Origin: Miltoncostaea sp963703045
GTDB taxonomy: Bacteria; Actinomycetota; Thermoleophilia; Miltoncostaeales; Miltoncostaeaceae
Reading direction: 5' to 3'
DNA length: 64,000 nucleotides
Assembly (NCBI GenBank): GCA_963703045.1
Contig: OY969782.1
Coordinates: 372,001-436,000, forward strand
Part shown: in pieces, positions 8,910 through 17,448 of the stretch
How the letters are laid out: each line of letters begins with the position of its first letter
Numbering within the stretch: the stretch's first letter is position 1
Notes under the pieces: generated by a model
What the model was told of the DNA's origin: nothing
The model's input: only the letters and a program-made list of their open reading frames with translations
The model's database searches: none
Made by a program: the position numbers and the translations under genes

Positions 8910-9254
8910 TCAGGCGTAGCCCAGCTCCTCGAGCTGATCCTCGTCGAACCCGAGGTGGTGGCCGAGCTCGTGCAGGACCGTGATGCGGACCTGCTCGATC
9001 AGCTCCGGCGCGTCCGGGAAGTGGTCGACGAGGGGGTGCATGTAGACCGAGATGCGCGCCGGCAGCACCCCCGACGCGATCACGCCCTCCGAGAGCGGGA
9101 CCCCCGTGTAGAGGCCGTAGAGCGATCCCATCTCGCGGGGGGCCCGCTCCTCGACCACCACGGCGACCTCGTCGAGGGCCGAGGCGAAGGGCTCGGGCAC
9201 CCCGTCGATGGCCTCGCCGACCAGCTCCGCGAACCTGTCCTGACCCATGCTCAC
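8910..9254 (-). CDS. Zincin-like metallopeptidase family protein
   Basis: A 114-residue protein of the actinobacterial metallopeptidase (zincin-like) family. The zinc site HELGHHLGFDEDQL close to the C-terminus gives HExxH plus a third acidic ligand. Upstream are RISVYMHPLVDHFPD and YGLYTGVPL, typical of the family. Function is unknown; several homologues are small cytoplasmic proteins. GTG at 9254 fits a leaderless transcript; ATG at 9248 is the alternative. Confidence 0.85.
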   Translation of the reverse strand: MSMGQDRFAELVGEAIDGVPEPFASALDEVAVVVEERAPREMGSLYGLYTGVPLSEGVIASGVLPARISVYMHPLVDHFPDAPELIEQVRITVLHELGHHLGFDEDQLEELGYA

Positions 9255-9260
9255 GATCCG

Positions 9261-9266
9261 ATCGTA
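9261..9266 (-). promoter_or_regulatory. -10 element of the zincin gene, leaderless
   Basis: On the minus strand TACGAT is followed by six bases and then GTG at 9254. No Shine-Dalgarno sequence is seen. Confidence 0.5.
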
Positions 9267-9374
9267 TCCACTCCCCCCGTTCGGGGAGCCCCGGGAGCCC
9301 TCCCTCCGGCGGTTCCGCCCCCGCCGGGGAGGCGCTTTCCTCGCTGCATCGGACGGACCCGACAGGAGCGGCGG

Positions 9375-11207
9375 ATGCGCAGACGAGCGTGGTGGGCGAG
9401 GGTGGCGGCGACGATCGCGATCGTCGCGACGACCGTGGGGGCGGCGCCGGCCGGAGCGGCGGAGGAGCCCGCCCCGATCCCGCTGTCGCGGGCCCTGCAG
9501 CTGCTGACGAGCGGCGACGCCGACGCGGCGCGCCTGACCGGTGGCCCGGGTGCCACCACCCTCATCGTGCGGGTCGACGGCCGCGACCGGCAGACCCCGC
9601 TCCCCGCCGGGCTCACCGAGACCGTCATCACCGCGGCCCAGACCGGCGACGTGCCGCTGCGCGTCGTGGCGCCGGCCGCCACGCCCGCCGACGTGCCGTC
9701 GTCCGACGGTGGGGGAGGCCCCGACATCGAGGCGTGGGTCCAGACCTGGGGACCGCTCATCCTGCTCGCCGGCCTCGTCATCGTCTCGGCGCTCGCGCTG
9801 CGGATGGCCGGCGGGGCGCGCTTCACCCAGCAGGTCAAGCCCGTCCGCTCGCGGGCGAGCTTCAGCGACGTGGCGGGGGTCGACGAGATCCGCGACGAGG
9901 TCGCCGAGATCGCCGACGTGCTGCGCGATCCCGCCCGCTACCGCAAGGTCGGCGCCGCCCTGCCCAAGGGCATCATCCTCCACGGCCCCCCCGGGACCGG
10001 CAAGACGCTGCTCGCCCGGGCGGTGGCGGGCGAGGCCGGCGTGCCCTTCTTCAGCGCGTCCGGCTCGGAGTTCGTCGAGGTCTACTCCGGGCTCGGCTCG
10101 AAGCGCATCCGCGCGCTGTTCGCCGCCGCTCGCAAGGCCGCGCCGGCGGTCGTCTACATCGACGAGATCGACGCGGTCGGCGGCAGCCGCACGGGTCACG
10201 CATCCTCGAGCGAGCGCGAGCAGACGCTCGACCAGCTCCTGTCCGAGATGGACGGCTTCGCCGCCGACCCGGACCGGCCGGTCGTCGTGCTCGCATCGAC
10301 CAACCGCCTGGAGGCCCTCGACCCGGCGCTCGTGCGATCGGGCCGCTTCGACCGCAAGATCGCGGTCGGCCTGCCGGGGCGCGAGGCCCGTCGCGAGATC
10401 CTCGACGTGCACCTGCGCGGGCGCCCGCTGTCGCCCGGCACCGACGCGGCCGCCATCGCCGCCTTCACGGTGGGGATGGCCGGCGCCGACCTCGCCGCGC
10501 TCTGCAACGAGGCCTCCTTCGAGGCCGCCCGGGCCGGCACCGACGAGATCACGCTGCCGCAGTTCCGGCGCGCGCTCATGCGCCTCGCGGGCGGCCCCGA
10601 GCGGCGCAGCCGTCTGCTGTCGGACGACGAGCGCCTGCTGGTCGCCTACCACGAGATCGGCCACGCGCTCGTCGGGCACCTCTCGCCGCGCTGCGACGCC
10701 GTCGAGCGCGTGACGGTGATCCCGCAGGGCCAGGCGCTCGGTGTCACGGTGGCGCTGCCCGCCGAGGACCGCTACCTCGCCACCCGCGGCGAGTGCGTCA
10801 ACCGCATGGCGATGATGATGGCCGGGCGCGCCGCCGAGGAGCTCGTCTTCGGGGAGTTCACGAGCGGCGCGACGGACGACCTCGCGCGTGCGTCCACGCT
10901 CGCCCGCCGGATGGCCGGGGAGTTCGGGATGGGCGGCGCGACGACGGCGGAGAGCCTCGCCACGGGGCTGCCCGGGGCGGAGGCGTCGCAGGCGTCGGAG
11001 CGGGTCGAGGCGGCGGCGCGCGCCCTCATCGAGGAGGCCTTCGCGACCGCCCGGCGCATGCTCGAGCAGAACCTCGACCTGCTGCACGCGGGGGCGGCCC
11101 GGCTGATCGAGGCCGAGGCGCTGGAGCGCGACGACATCGCCGAGATCTTCGGCCCGCGGCCGCGGACGCCGCGGCTCGATCCGCGCCCCCGGGCGGACGC
11201 CGCCTAG
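9375..11207 (+). CDS. ftsH: FtsH-family membrane AAA+ zinc protease
   Basis: A 610-residue protein with a cleavable-looking signal peptide (RRRAWWAR, hydrophobic run, APAGAA near 29), an extracytoplasmic segment to about 125, one transmembrane helix (LILLAGLVIVSALAL, 128-142), then the AAA module. Walker A GPPGTGKT is at 204-211, Walker B VVYIDEIDA follows, and an arginine-finger region SGRFDRK is present. The peptidase site is HEIGH at 426-430. ATG has AGGAG 6 nt upstream. Unlike classic FtsH, the first hydrophobic segment looks like a cleavable signal, so topology may differ. No folate or hpt neighbours, so this may be an extra paralogue. Confidence 0.9.
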   Translation: MRRRAWWARVAATIAIVATTVGAAPAGAAEEPAPIPLSRALQLLTSGDADAARLTGGPGATTLIVRVDGRDRQTPLPAGLTETVITAAQTGDVPLRVVAPAATPADVPSSDGGGGPDIEAWVQTWGPLILLAGLVIVSALALRMAGGARFTQQVKPVRSRASFSDVAGVDEIRDEVAEIADVLRDPARYRKVGAALPKGIILHGPPGTGKTLLARAVAGEAGVPFFSASGSEFVEVYSGLGSKRIRALFAAARKAAPAVVYIDEIDAVGGSRTGHASSSEREQTLDQLLSEMDGFAADPDRPVVVLASTNRLEALDPALVRSGRFDRKIAVGLPGREARREILDVHLRGRPLSPGTDAAAIAAFTVGMAGADLAALCNEASFEAARAGTDEITLPQFRRALMRLAGGPERRSRLLSDDERLLVAYHEIGHALVGHLSPRCDAVERVTVIPQGQALGVTVALPAEDRYLATRGECVNRMAMMMAGRAAEELVFGEFTSGATDDLARASTLARRMAGEFGMGGATTAESLATGLPGAEASQASERVEAAARALIEEAFATARRMLEQNLDLLHAGAARLIEAEALERDDIAEIFGPRPRTPRLDPRPRADAA

Positions 11208-11250
11208 CGACCGCGCCGGCCGACGTCGCGGGGACGCTCCCCGGCGGGAC

Positions 11251-11280
11251 GCCCCCTCACCGCCGTGGCGGTGGGGGGGC
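11251..11280. terminator. Terminator hairpin after ftsH
   Basis: A 14-bp stem (GCCCCCTCACCGCC with its partner at 11267-11280, one G-T wobble) on a very short loop. It lies between the convergent ftsH and thiamine operon ends. The next 90 bp up to 11373 hold no gene I can support. Confidence 0.7.
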
Positions 11281-11373
11281 GCGCGGGTCACTCGGGGGAG
11301 GGGGCGGAATGGACACTTTCGTCATGCAAGAGTCGGTTCGGCGGGCTGTGGGTCGCTTGACGGGAGGGACGGC

Positions 11374-12798
11374 TCACGGCGCCCCCGTCACGTCCACCGG
11401 CCCGGCACCCGCGCCGAGGGGTAGACCCGCCGCGACGGCGGCCGTGGCGGCGGCCTTCGCGCCCGCGGCCGCCGCCGGCAGCGGGATGCCGTGCGCGAGC
11501 AGGGTCGCGAGGGTGGAGGAGTGGGTGCAGCCGGCGCCGTGGGTGGCCGACAGCGCCAGGCGGGGACCGGCGATCTCGACGACCTCGCCGGCATCGCAGA
11601 GCGTGTCGGCCGAGCGCGCCCCGTGCCCCCCGGTGACGATGACGGCGCAGCCGTGCCGGGCGTGGATCTCGCGCGCCAGCAGCTCGGGGTCGTCAACGTC
11701 CCGGCCGACCAGCGCCTGCGCCTCGAACAGGTTCGGCGTCACCACGCGCGCCCGCTCCAGCAGGAGCCGCCGATATGCGTCCTCCCCGCCGGCGGCGAGC
11801 AGCGACGCGCCCGACTCCGCCCGGAGGACCGGATCGACGACGACCGGCACCTCGTCGTCGGGATCGAGATCGGCCAGGGCGGCGGCGACCACCTCCACGA
11901 TCCTCGGCACGGCGAGCATCCCGGTCTTGATGCCGTCGATCCCGAGATCGCCCGCGACCGCGGTGATCTGCCGCGCCACCAGCCCGGCGTCGATCGGCGC
12001 CTGGGCATCGACGCCGATCGTCGTCTGGGCGGTCACGGCGGCGACGGCGCAGAGCGGGAAGCCGCCCGCGCGCACGATCGCCTTCGTGTCCGCCAAGAGG
12101 CCCGCTCCGCCGCCCGAGTCGGTGCTGGCGATCGCGAGAACCCGGGGCACCGCGCGCACCAGCCGCTCGCGCAGCAGGGCGGCCGCGGCGGCCGGATCGA
12201 GGGCGTCGCGCACCGCCCTCACCACGACGCACCGCTCGGCCCCGAGCGCCCCGACGCGCAGGACGCGTCGCGCGTCGATGCCGCCGATGGCGAACCAGGG
12301 GATGCGGGCACGCCGGGCGGCGTCGGACACCGCGCCGAGGCCGACGGCGGGGCGGCCGGGCTTCGTCGGCGTGGCCCACACCGGGCCCACGGACGCGTAG
12401 TCGGCCCCCTCGGCCGCCGCGCGATCGAGCATCTCGCCGCCCCGGGTCGAGCGGCCGACGATGCGCTCGGGACCGAGCAGGGCGCGCGCGCCGGCCACGT
12501 CGCCGTCGTCCTGGCCGATGTGCACCCCGTCGGCCCCGCAGGCGCGGGCCAGCTCCGGCGAGTCGTTGACGATGAAGAGGATGCCCGCCGCCGACGCCGC
12601 GGCGGCGCAGGCGCGCGCCTGCTCGAGCAGATCGGCCTCGGCGAGTCCGCGCTCGCGCAGCTGGACGACGTCGACCCCCGCGCGCGCGAGCTCCGGGATG
12701 ACCGCCGACAACGGCCCGGCGGCGGTGCGCGCCTCGCAGACGACGTAGAGGCGCGCATCGCGCAGCCGCGCCCGGCGGCGCTCCGAGGCGGCGCTCAC
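11374..12798 (-). CDS. thiED: ThiE-ThiD fusion: thiamine-phosphate synthase / HMP(-P) kinase
   Basis: A 474-residue two-domain enzyme. Residues 1-205 are ThiE (VQLRERGL, FIVNDSPELARACGADGVHIGQ, GRSTR, YASVGPVWATPTKPG), joining HMP-PP to thiazole phosphate. Residues 215-474 are ThiD, which phosphorylates HMP and HMP-P (STDSGGGAGLLADTKA, VDPVLRAESG, VTPNLFEAQAL, HGAGCTHSSTLA). The GTG start overlaps the thiG stop as GTGA. The last catalytic block reads HGAGCTHS instead of the common HGTGCTLS. The fused order puts two consecutive pathway steps in one protein. Last gene of the riboswitch operon. Confidence 0.93.
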   Translation of the reverse strand: MSAASERRRARLRDARLYVVCEARTAAGPLSAVIPELARAGVDVVQLRERGLAEADLLEQARACAAAASAAGILFIVNDSPELARACGADGVHIGQDDGDVAGARALLGPERIVGRSTRGGEMLDRAAAEGADYASVGPVWATPTKPGRPAVGLGAVSDAARRARIPWFAIGGIDARRVLRVGALGAERCVVVRAVRDALDPAAAAALLRERLVRAVPRVLAIASTDSGGGAGLLADTKAIVRAGGFPLCAVAAVTAQTTIGVDAQAPIDAGLVARQITAVAGDLGIDGIKTGMLAVPRIVEVVAAALADLDPDDEVPVVVDPVLRAESGASLLAAGGEDAYRRLLLERARVVTPNLFEAQALVGRDVDDPELLAREIHARHGCAVIVTGGHGARSADTLCDAGEVVEIAGPRLALSATHGAGCTHSSTLATLLAHGIPLPAAAAGAKAAATAAVAAGLPLGAGAGPVDVTGAP

Positions 12799-13568
12799 GC
12801 CCACTCGGGCATGCCCTCGTCGCTCGTGGAGGCGCGGGCGTGGGCCACCCGCGGAGCGCGACCGGCCCGCCAGGCGTCGCGACCCGCCCGCACCCCGCCG
12901 GCGAGCGCCCGCGCCATCAGCTCGGGCACGCGCGCACGGGCCACCGCCGTGGCCGCGAGCACCGCGTCGCAGCCGAGCTCCATGGCGAGCGCGGCGTCCG
13001 ACGCCGTCCCGATGCCGGCGTCGAGAACCAGCGGCACCGACACGGCGTCCCGCATCATCGCGATCGCCTGCGGGTTGCGGATGCCCCCGCCGCTGCCGAT
13101 CGGCGCGCCGAGCGGCATGACGGCCGCGCACCCGGCGCCCTCGAGGCGGCGGCCCAGCACCGGATCGTCGGTCGTGTAGGCGAGCACGGTGAAGCCGTCG
13201 GCCGCGAGGATCTCGGCGGCCGCGAGCAGCTCGACCGCATCGGGCAGGAGGGTGCGGCGGTCGCCGATGACCTCGAGCTTCACCCAGTCGGTGGCGAAGG
13301 CCTCGCGGGCGAGCCGTGCCGTGGCGACGGCCTCGCGGGCCGTCATGCACCCGGCGGTGTTCGGCAGCACCCGGGCGCCCGCGCCCGTGATCGCCTCGAG
13401 CATCCCCCCGGGGGCCGCCTCGACCCGGCGCACCGCGACGGTCACGAGGTCGGCGCCGGCGGCCCGGATGGCCGCGGCGAGGAGATCGGGGTGGCGGAAC
13501 CCACCCGATCCCAGCAACAGCCTGCCGCCGAGCTCGCGCCCACCGACGACCAGCGGATCTTCGCTCAT
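12795..13568 (-). CDS. thiG: Thiazole synthase
   Basis: A 257-residue TIM-barrel enzyme that builds the thiamine thiazole ring from deoxyxylulose phosphate, dehydroglycine and ThiS thiocarboxylate. LLLGSGGFRHPDLL, the RVE..PGGM region, PNTAGC, DWVKLEVIGD with the Schiff-base lysine, PLGAPIGSGGGIRN and VLDAGIGTASDAA are all in order. Overlaps thiS (ATGA) and thiED (GTGA). ThiO in the operon supplies dehydroglycine, so the pathway is the oxygen-dependent one. Confidence 0.95.
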   Translation of the reverse strand: MSEDPLVVGGRELGGRLLLGSGGFRHPDLLAAAIRAAGADLVTVAVRRVEAAPGGMLEAITGAGARVLPNTAGCMTAREAVATARLAREAFATDWVKLEVIGDRRTLLPDAVELLAAAEILAADGFTVLAYTTDDPVLGRRLEGAGCAAVMPLGAPIGSGGGIRNPQAIAMMRDAVSVPLVLDAGIGTASDAALAMELGCDAVLAATAVARARVPELMARALAGGVRAGRDAWRAGRAPRVAHARASTSDEGMPEWA

Positions 13569-13771
13569 CCGCCCGCCGCCGCGCGCACCACCTCGACACG
13601 CGCGCCATCGGGCAGCGCCCGCGCCCGCCACGACGCGCGTGGCACGACCTCGCCGTCGACGGCCGCGGCGACGCCCGGTTCGTCGGGCCCCACGCCGAGC
13701 ACCCGCGCCACGTCGGCCAGCGTCGACCGGTCGGGCAGCTCGCGCTCGGAGCCGTTGGCGACGATCCTCAC
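13565..13771 (-). CDS. thiS: Sulfur carrier protein ThiS
   Basis: A 68-residue beta-grasp protein ending in Gly-Gly (RAAAGG), the site of adenylation and thiocarboxylation. IVANGSERELPDRSTLADV and VAAAVDGEVVPRASW are typical. GTG start overlaps the thiO stop as GTGA. No ThiF-type activating enzyme is in the window. Confidence 0.93.
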   Translation of the reverse strand: MRIVANGSERELPDRSTLADVARVLGVGPDEPGVAAAVDGEVVPRASWRARALPDGARVEVVRAAAGG

Positions 13772-14862
13772 GGCGTGAACCGCTCCGGCGAGAGGGCGGA
13801 CGCCCACGACGCGACCGGACCGCCCGTGGCCGCGGCCACGACCGCGTCGGCGGCGAGGGGGGCGAGCAGCACGCCGTGGCGGTAGCCCCCGACGGCCCAG
13901 ACCAGACCGTCGTCGGGATCTGCGCCGATCGCGGGCATCCCGTCGGGGGTCGCGGGGCGCAGGCCCGCCGCGGCCTCGGCGAGCGAGAGCTCGCCGCACT
14001 CGGGCGCGGCGCGCAGGGCCTCCTCGAGCAGCTCGGCGACCGCGGAGGCCGTGACGGTGGTGTCGGAGCGCTCCTCGGTGGTCGCGCCCACCACGACCTC
14101 GCCGTCTCGGGGGGCCAGGTAGACCGAGGGGGTCCGCACGGTCCGGGTCACGGGTGCCGCCGTCCCCTCGCGGACCCGAAGCCGGAGGATCTGGCCCTTC
14201 ACCGGCCGCACCGGCACCCGGCTCGCCACCGTCCCCGCGGCGTGACCGGCGGCCAGGACCACCCGATCCGCCGCGAGCTGCTCGCCGTCGCGCAGGCGCA
14301 CGCCGCGCACCGGCCGGCCCACGGTGCCGGCCACCGCCCCCGCGACCCGTCTCACGCCGACCGCGGCGCAGGCGCGCGCGAGGGCGTCGAGCAGCGCCCG
14401 CGGCTCGACCTGGTGCTCGTGCGGCAGGTCGATGCCCCCCGCGACGTCGGCCCCGAGGCCGGGCTCGAGGGCGCGTAGCTGCGAGCCGGTCGACCAGGCG
14501 GCGGGCTCGCCCCAGTCGTCGAGGGTCGCGAGCCGGCGTCGCACCTCGGCGACGTGCTCGGGACGGGAGGCGGCCAGCACCGACCCCGACCGGCGGAAAC
14601 CCGCGTCGCGGCCCGCGTCGGCGGAGATCGCCCCGGCCGTATCGGGCCACAGGTCGAGCGCCCGTCGCATCAGGTCGTGCAGCGGACGCTCGCGCTCGTC
14701 GGCCTCGGCCCAGGGGGCGAGCATGCCCGCCGCCACCCGCGCCGCGGGTGGGCGGCCGTCGTCCACGAGGGTCACCCGGGCACCGGCGCGGGCCGCTCGC
14801 CAGGCGCTCATGAGGCCCCACGGCCCCGCCCCCACCACCAGGATGTCGGGGGCCCCGCTCAG
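13768..14862 (-). CDS. thiO: Glycine oxidase, CTG start
   Basis: A 364-residue FAD-dependent DAO-family oxidase that makes dehydroglycine from glycine for ThiG. The FAD loop VVGAGPWGLMSAWRAARAGA, a short motif AAGMLAPWAE and the C-terminal GGYRHGVLLAP fit ThiO. No ATG, GTG or TTG is present before the FAD-binding strand; CTG at 14860-14862 overlaps the stop codon of the upstream gene as CTGA, exactly where the other cistrons of this operon have ATGA or GTGA. The next GTG codons lie inside the FAD strand. Confidence 0.88.
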   Translation of the reverse strand: MSGAPDILVVGAGPWGLMSAWRAARAGARVTLVDDGRPPAARVAAGMLAPWAEADERERPLHDLMRRALDLWPDTAGAISADAGRDAGFRRSGSVLAASRPEHVAEVRRRLATLDDWGEPAAWSTGSQLRALEPGLGADVAGGIDLPHEHQVEPRALLDALARACAAVGVRRVAGAVAGTVGRPVRGVRLRDGEQLAADRVVLAAGHAAGTVASRVPVRPVKGQILRLRVREGTAAPVTRTVRTPSVYLAPRDGEVVVGATTEERSDTTVTASAVAELLEEALRAAPECGELSLAEAAAGLRPATPDGMPAIGADPDDGLVWAVGGYRHGVLLAPLAADAVVAAATGGPVASWASALSPERFTP

Positions 14863-15863
14863 GGTGCCGGGGGCAGGAACTCGTCCGTCACCGCCGCCCC
14901 GACGTCGAGCGGCTCGGTCAGGAGCCCGTTGTCGCGCATCCACCGCGCGTAGGCGCGCCACTCGGCGGGGTCGAGGTGGAGCGTCGGCTCGTCGGGCGGC
15001 GAGAGCAGGTCGGCGGTCATCCGCACCTGGTCGGCCAGCACCTCGGGGTCGAGGTCGGCGTTCGCCTCGAGCAGGTGCTCGACGGCGCCGGTCTGGTCGG
15101 TGGCCGCCCAGTCCTGGCCGGCGCGCAGTCCGGCGAGGAAGGAACGGACCAGGTCGGGGCGGTCGCGCGCGACCTCGTCGCTGGTGACGACGACCAGCTC
15201 GTCGTAGTCGGGGACGCCGTTCTCCTCCAGCCGCAACGCCGCCACCTCGACGCCCTGGGCCTCGAGCTCGACGAGCTCGACGTTCCAGTACGCGCCGATG
15301 ACCGCGTCGACCGTGCCGGCGGCCAGGGCGGGGGCGAGGGTGAAGCCGATGTTGCGCATCCTCACCTTGGCCGGGTCGCCGCCGGCGGAGCGCACCACCG
15401 CGTCGAGCAGGGGCCGGTCCGAGGGGACCCCGGCGGCGCCGACGGTCATGCCCTCGAGGTCCTTCGGGGTGGTGATGCCGCGGTCCGTCCGGACGATGAC
15501 GCTGTTGAGGGGGTGGGGCACCAGGGCGCCCACGGCGACCACCGGCACGCCCTGCGAGCGCGCGATCAGCACCTCCGGCTCGTACGAGATCGCGAAGGGC
15601 GCCCGCCCGGCCCCCACCCGCTTGAGCGCCGCGGCGGGATCGCTCGGCACGGTCGGCGAGACGTCGAGCCCCTCGTCGGCGAAGTAGCCCTCCTCGACGG
15701 CCCCGTAGACGCCGGCGTGGTCGGCGTTCGGGAACCAGTCGAGGATCAGCTCGACCTTCTCGGCGTCGGCCGACGGCGGGCCGTCGTCCCCCCCGCAACC
15801 GGCGGCGAGAAGGGCGCACGCCGCGAGGGCGGCGGCGAGGACGGCCAGGCGGGGGCGGATCAT
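14859..15863 (-). CDS. thiY: ABC transporter lipoprotein, thiamine-precursor binding (ThiY/THI5-like)
   Basis: A 334-residue substrate-binding lipoprotein: signal peptide with lipobox LLAAGC (Cys about 23), then LILDWFPNADHAGVYGAVEEGYF, which is typical of the NMT1/THI5-like domain that binds pyrimidine precursors of thiamine (FAMP or HMP). Its place in a TPP-controlled operon with an ABC permease and ATPase makes an importer of the pyrimidine half of thiamine most likely. Start overlaps the permease stop (ATGA). Confidence 0.88.
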   Translation of the reverse strand: MIRPRLAVLAAALAACALLAAGCGGDDGPPSADAEKVELILDWFPNADHAGVYGAVEEGYFADEGLDVSPTVPSDPAAALKRVGAGRAPFAISYEPEVLIARSQGVPVVAVGALVPHPLNSVIVRTDRGITTPKDLEGMTVGAAGVPSDRPLLDAVVRSAGGDPAKVRMRNIGFTLAPALAAGTVDAVIGAYWNVELVELEAQGVEVAALRLEENGVPDYDELVVVTSDEVARDRPDLVRSFLAGLRAGQDWAATDQTGAVEHLLEANADLDPEVLADQVRMTADLLSPPDEPTLHLDPAEWRAYARWMRDNGLLTEPLDVGAAVTDEFLPPAP

Positions 15864-16684
15864 CGACGTCTCCAGGTGGGGCGGGCGGGATGGGCGCGGT
15901 GGGGGAGGGTGAGGCGCTCGGCCAGCCCGACGGCGGCGAAGAACGCCATGCCGATCACGGCCAGCAGGACGATGGCGGCGAAGCTGCGGGCGGTGCGGAA
16001 CTCGGCCGTCGAGAACTCGGAGAGGTAGCCGAGCCCCCGGTCGGCGCCGACGTACTCCGCGACCACGGCTCCGGTCACGGCGAAGACCGCGGCCATCCTC
16101 AGGCCGGAGAACAACGACGGCAGGGCGGCCGGCAGCGTCACGCGCCGGAAGGTCCAGGCGCGCGAGGCCCCGAGGGTGCGGACGGCGCGCGCGAGCGCGG
16201 GATCGACGGAGCGGAGGCCGTCGACGCCGGTCACGACGACGGGGAAGAACGCGATGACGAAGGCGACCATCACCTGCGCCGTGCCGTAGTCGAGCCAGAC
16301 GGCCACGATCGGCGCGACCGCCAGGATCGGGATGGCCTGGCTGGCGACGATCCACGGATAGAGCACGCGCTCGACGTGCGGCGAGCCGGCGATTGCCACG
16401 GCGAGCAGGGTGCCGAGGGCGGCCGCGAGGGCGAAGCCGACCAGCGCCTCGGCGATGGTCGCCTGCGCGTGGAACCAGAGCCGGTCGCGATCGGTCCAGA
16501 GCACCTCGGCGACGGCGGCGGGGGAGGGCAGCAGCCATTCGCGGGGCGACGCGAGCCAGATCACCGCCTGCCAGGCCGCCAGGCCCGCGAGCGGCAGCAG
16601 GAGCAGGGGCAGCCGGCTCAACGGTCGGCGCCCCTCCGCACGCGGGGCGGGGTCGACGCCGAGCGCGATCCGGTCGGTGCTCAT
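15860..16684 (-). CDS. thiX: ABC transporter permease of the thiamine-precursor importer
   Basis: A 274-residue inner-membrane protein with about six hydrophobic helices and a basic, soluble N-terminal 25 residues. The coupling (EAA) loop TLGASRAWTFRRVTLPAALPSL, with the conserved Ala-Ser-x-Gly-like turn, contacts the ATPase. SSUT/TauC-type permease family. ATG overlaps the ATPase stop (ATGA). Confidence 0.9.
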   Translation of the reverse strand: MSTDRIALGVDPAPRAEGRRPLSRLPLLLLPLAGLAAWQAVIWLASPREWLLPSPAAVAEVLWTDRDRLWFHAQATIAEALVGFALAAALGTLLAVAIAGSPHVERVLYPWIVASQAIPILAVAPIVAVWLDYGTAQVMVAFVIAFFPVVVTGVDGLRSVDPALARAVRTLGASRAWTFRRVTLPAALPSLFSGLRMAAVFAVTGAVVAEYVGADRGLGYLSEFSTAEFRTARSFAAIVLLAVIGMAFFAAVGLAERLTLPHRAHPARPTWRRR

Positions 16685-17448
16685 GCCAGAGCCCCCGCTC
16701 CGCGGAGGGCCGCCAGCAGATCGCCGCGCAGGTCGGCCACACCGGGGCCCGCGAGATCGTCGAGGCGTCGCGGACGCGGCAGGTTGACGGCGATCTCGGC
16801 GACCACCCGGGCCGGTCGCGGACCGCACACCAGCACGCGGTCGGCGAGCAGGATCGCCTCGTCCAGGTCGTGCGTGACGAGCAGGATGCTCGGGCGGTCG
16901 CGGTCCCACGTCCGGGCGAGGACATCCCGCAGGTCGCTCCGGGTGAGCGCGTCGAGGGCACCGAACGGCTCGTCGAGCAGCCAGCAGCGGCCGGCACCGA
17001 CCAGCGTGCGGGCGAGGGCGGCGCGCTGGCGCATGCCCCCCGAGAGCGCATGGGGGTAGTGCTCCTCGAAGCCCGCCAGCCCGAGGCGGGCGATCACCCG
17101 CCGGGCCTCGTCGCGGGCCACCTCGCGGTCGGCTCCGGCGAGACCCGCGCCGAGGGCGACGTTGTCGCGCAGGGTGCGCCAGGGCAGCAGCGCGTCGCGC
17201 TGCGGCATGAGCGTCAGGCGGCCGAGGCGACGCCCGTCGGGAGCGCCGTCGATCAGCACGGCGCCCGAGTCGGGCTCCTGGAGGCCCGCGAGCACCGACA
17301 GCAGCGTGCTCTTGCCGCACCCGGAGGGGCCGACCATGGCCACCAGCTCGCCGGGCCCGACGCGCAGGTCGATGCCGTCGAGCACCGGCGTGGCGCCGAG
17401 CCGCAGGCGCAGGTTGACCGCCTCGATCGTGGGTGCCGTCTCAGACAC
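16681..17448 (-). CDS. thiZ: ABC transporter ATPase of the thiamine-precursor importer
   Basis: A 255-residue nucleotide-binding subunit. Walker A GPSGCGKST is near residue 41, Q-loop in LMPQRDALLPW, signature LSGGMRQRAALARTL, Walker B CWLLDEPFGALD and the switch His in VTHDLDEA. The nitrate/taurine/ThiZ subtype. GTG start lies inside the end of thiL (8-bp overlap). Confidence 0.92.
   Translation of the reverse strand: MSETAPTIEAVNLRLRLGATPVLDGIDLRVGPGELVAMVGPSGCGKSTLLSVLAGLQEPDSGAVLIDGAPDGRRLGRLTLMPQRDALLPWRTLRDNVALGAGLAGADREVARDEARRVIARLGLAGFEEHYPHALSGGMRQRAALARTLVGAGRCWLLDEPFGALDALTRSDLRDVLARTWDRDRPSILLVTHDLDEAILLADRVLVCGPRPARVVAEIAVNLPRPRRLDDLAGPGVADLRGDLLAALRGAGALA

Noticed and set aside
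11290..11370. Short frame starting ATGGACACTTTCGTC downstream of ftsH
   Set aside because: No ribosome site, it runs into the antisense of thiED, and it has no recognisable product. The slightly AT-richer patch alone is not evidence of a gene.
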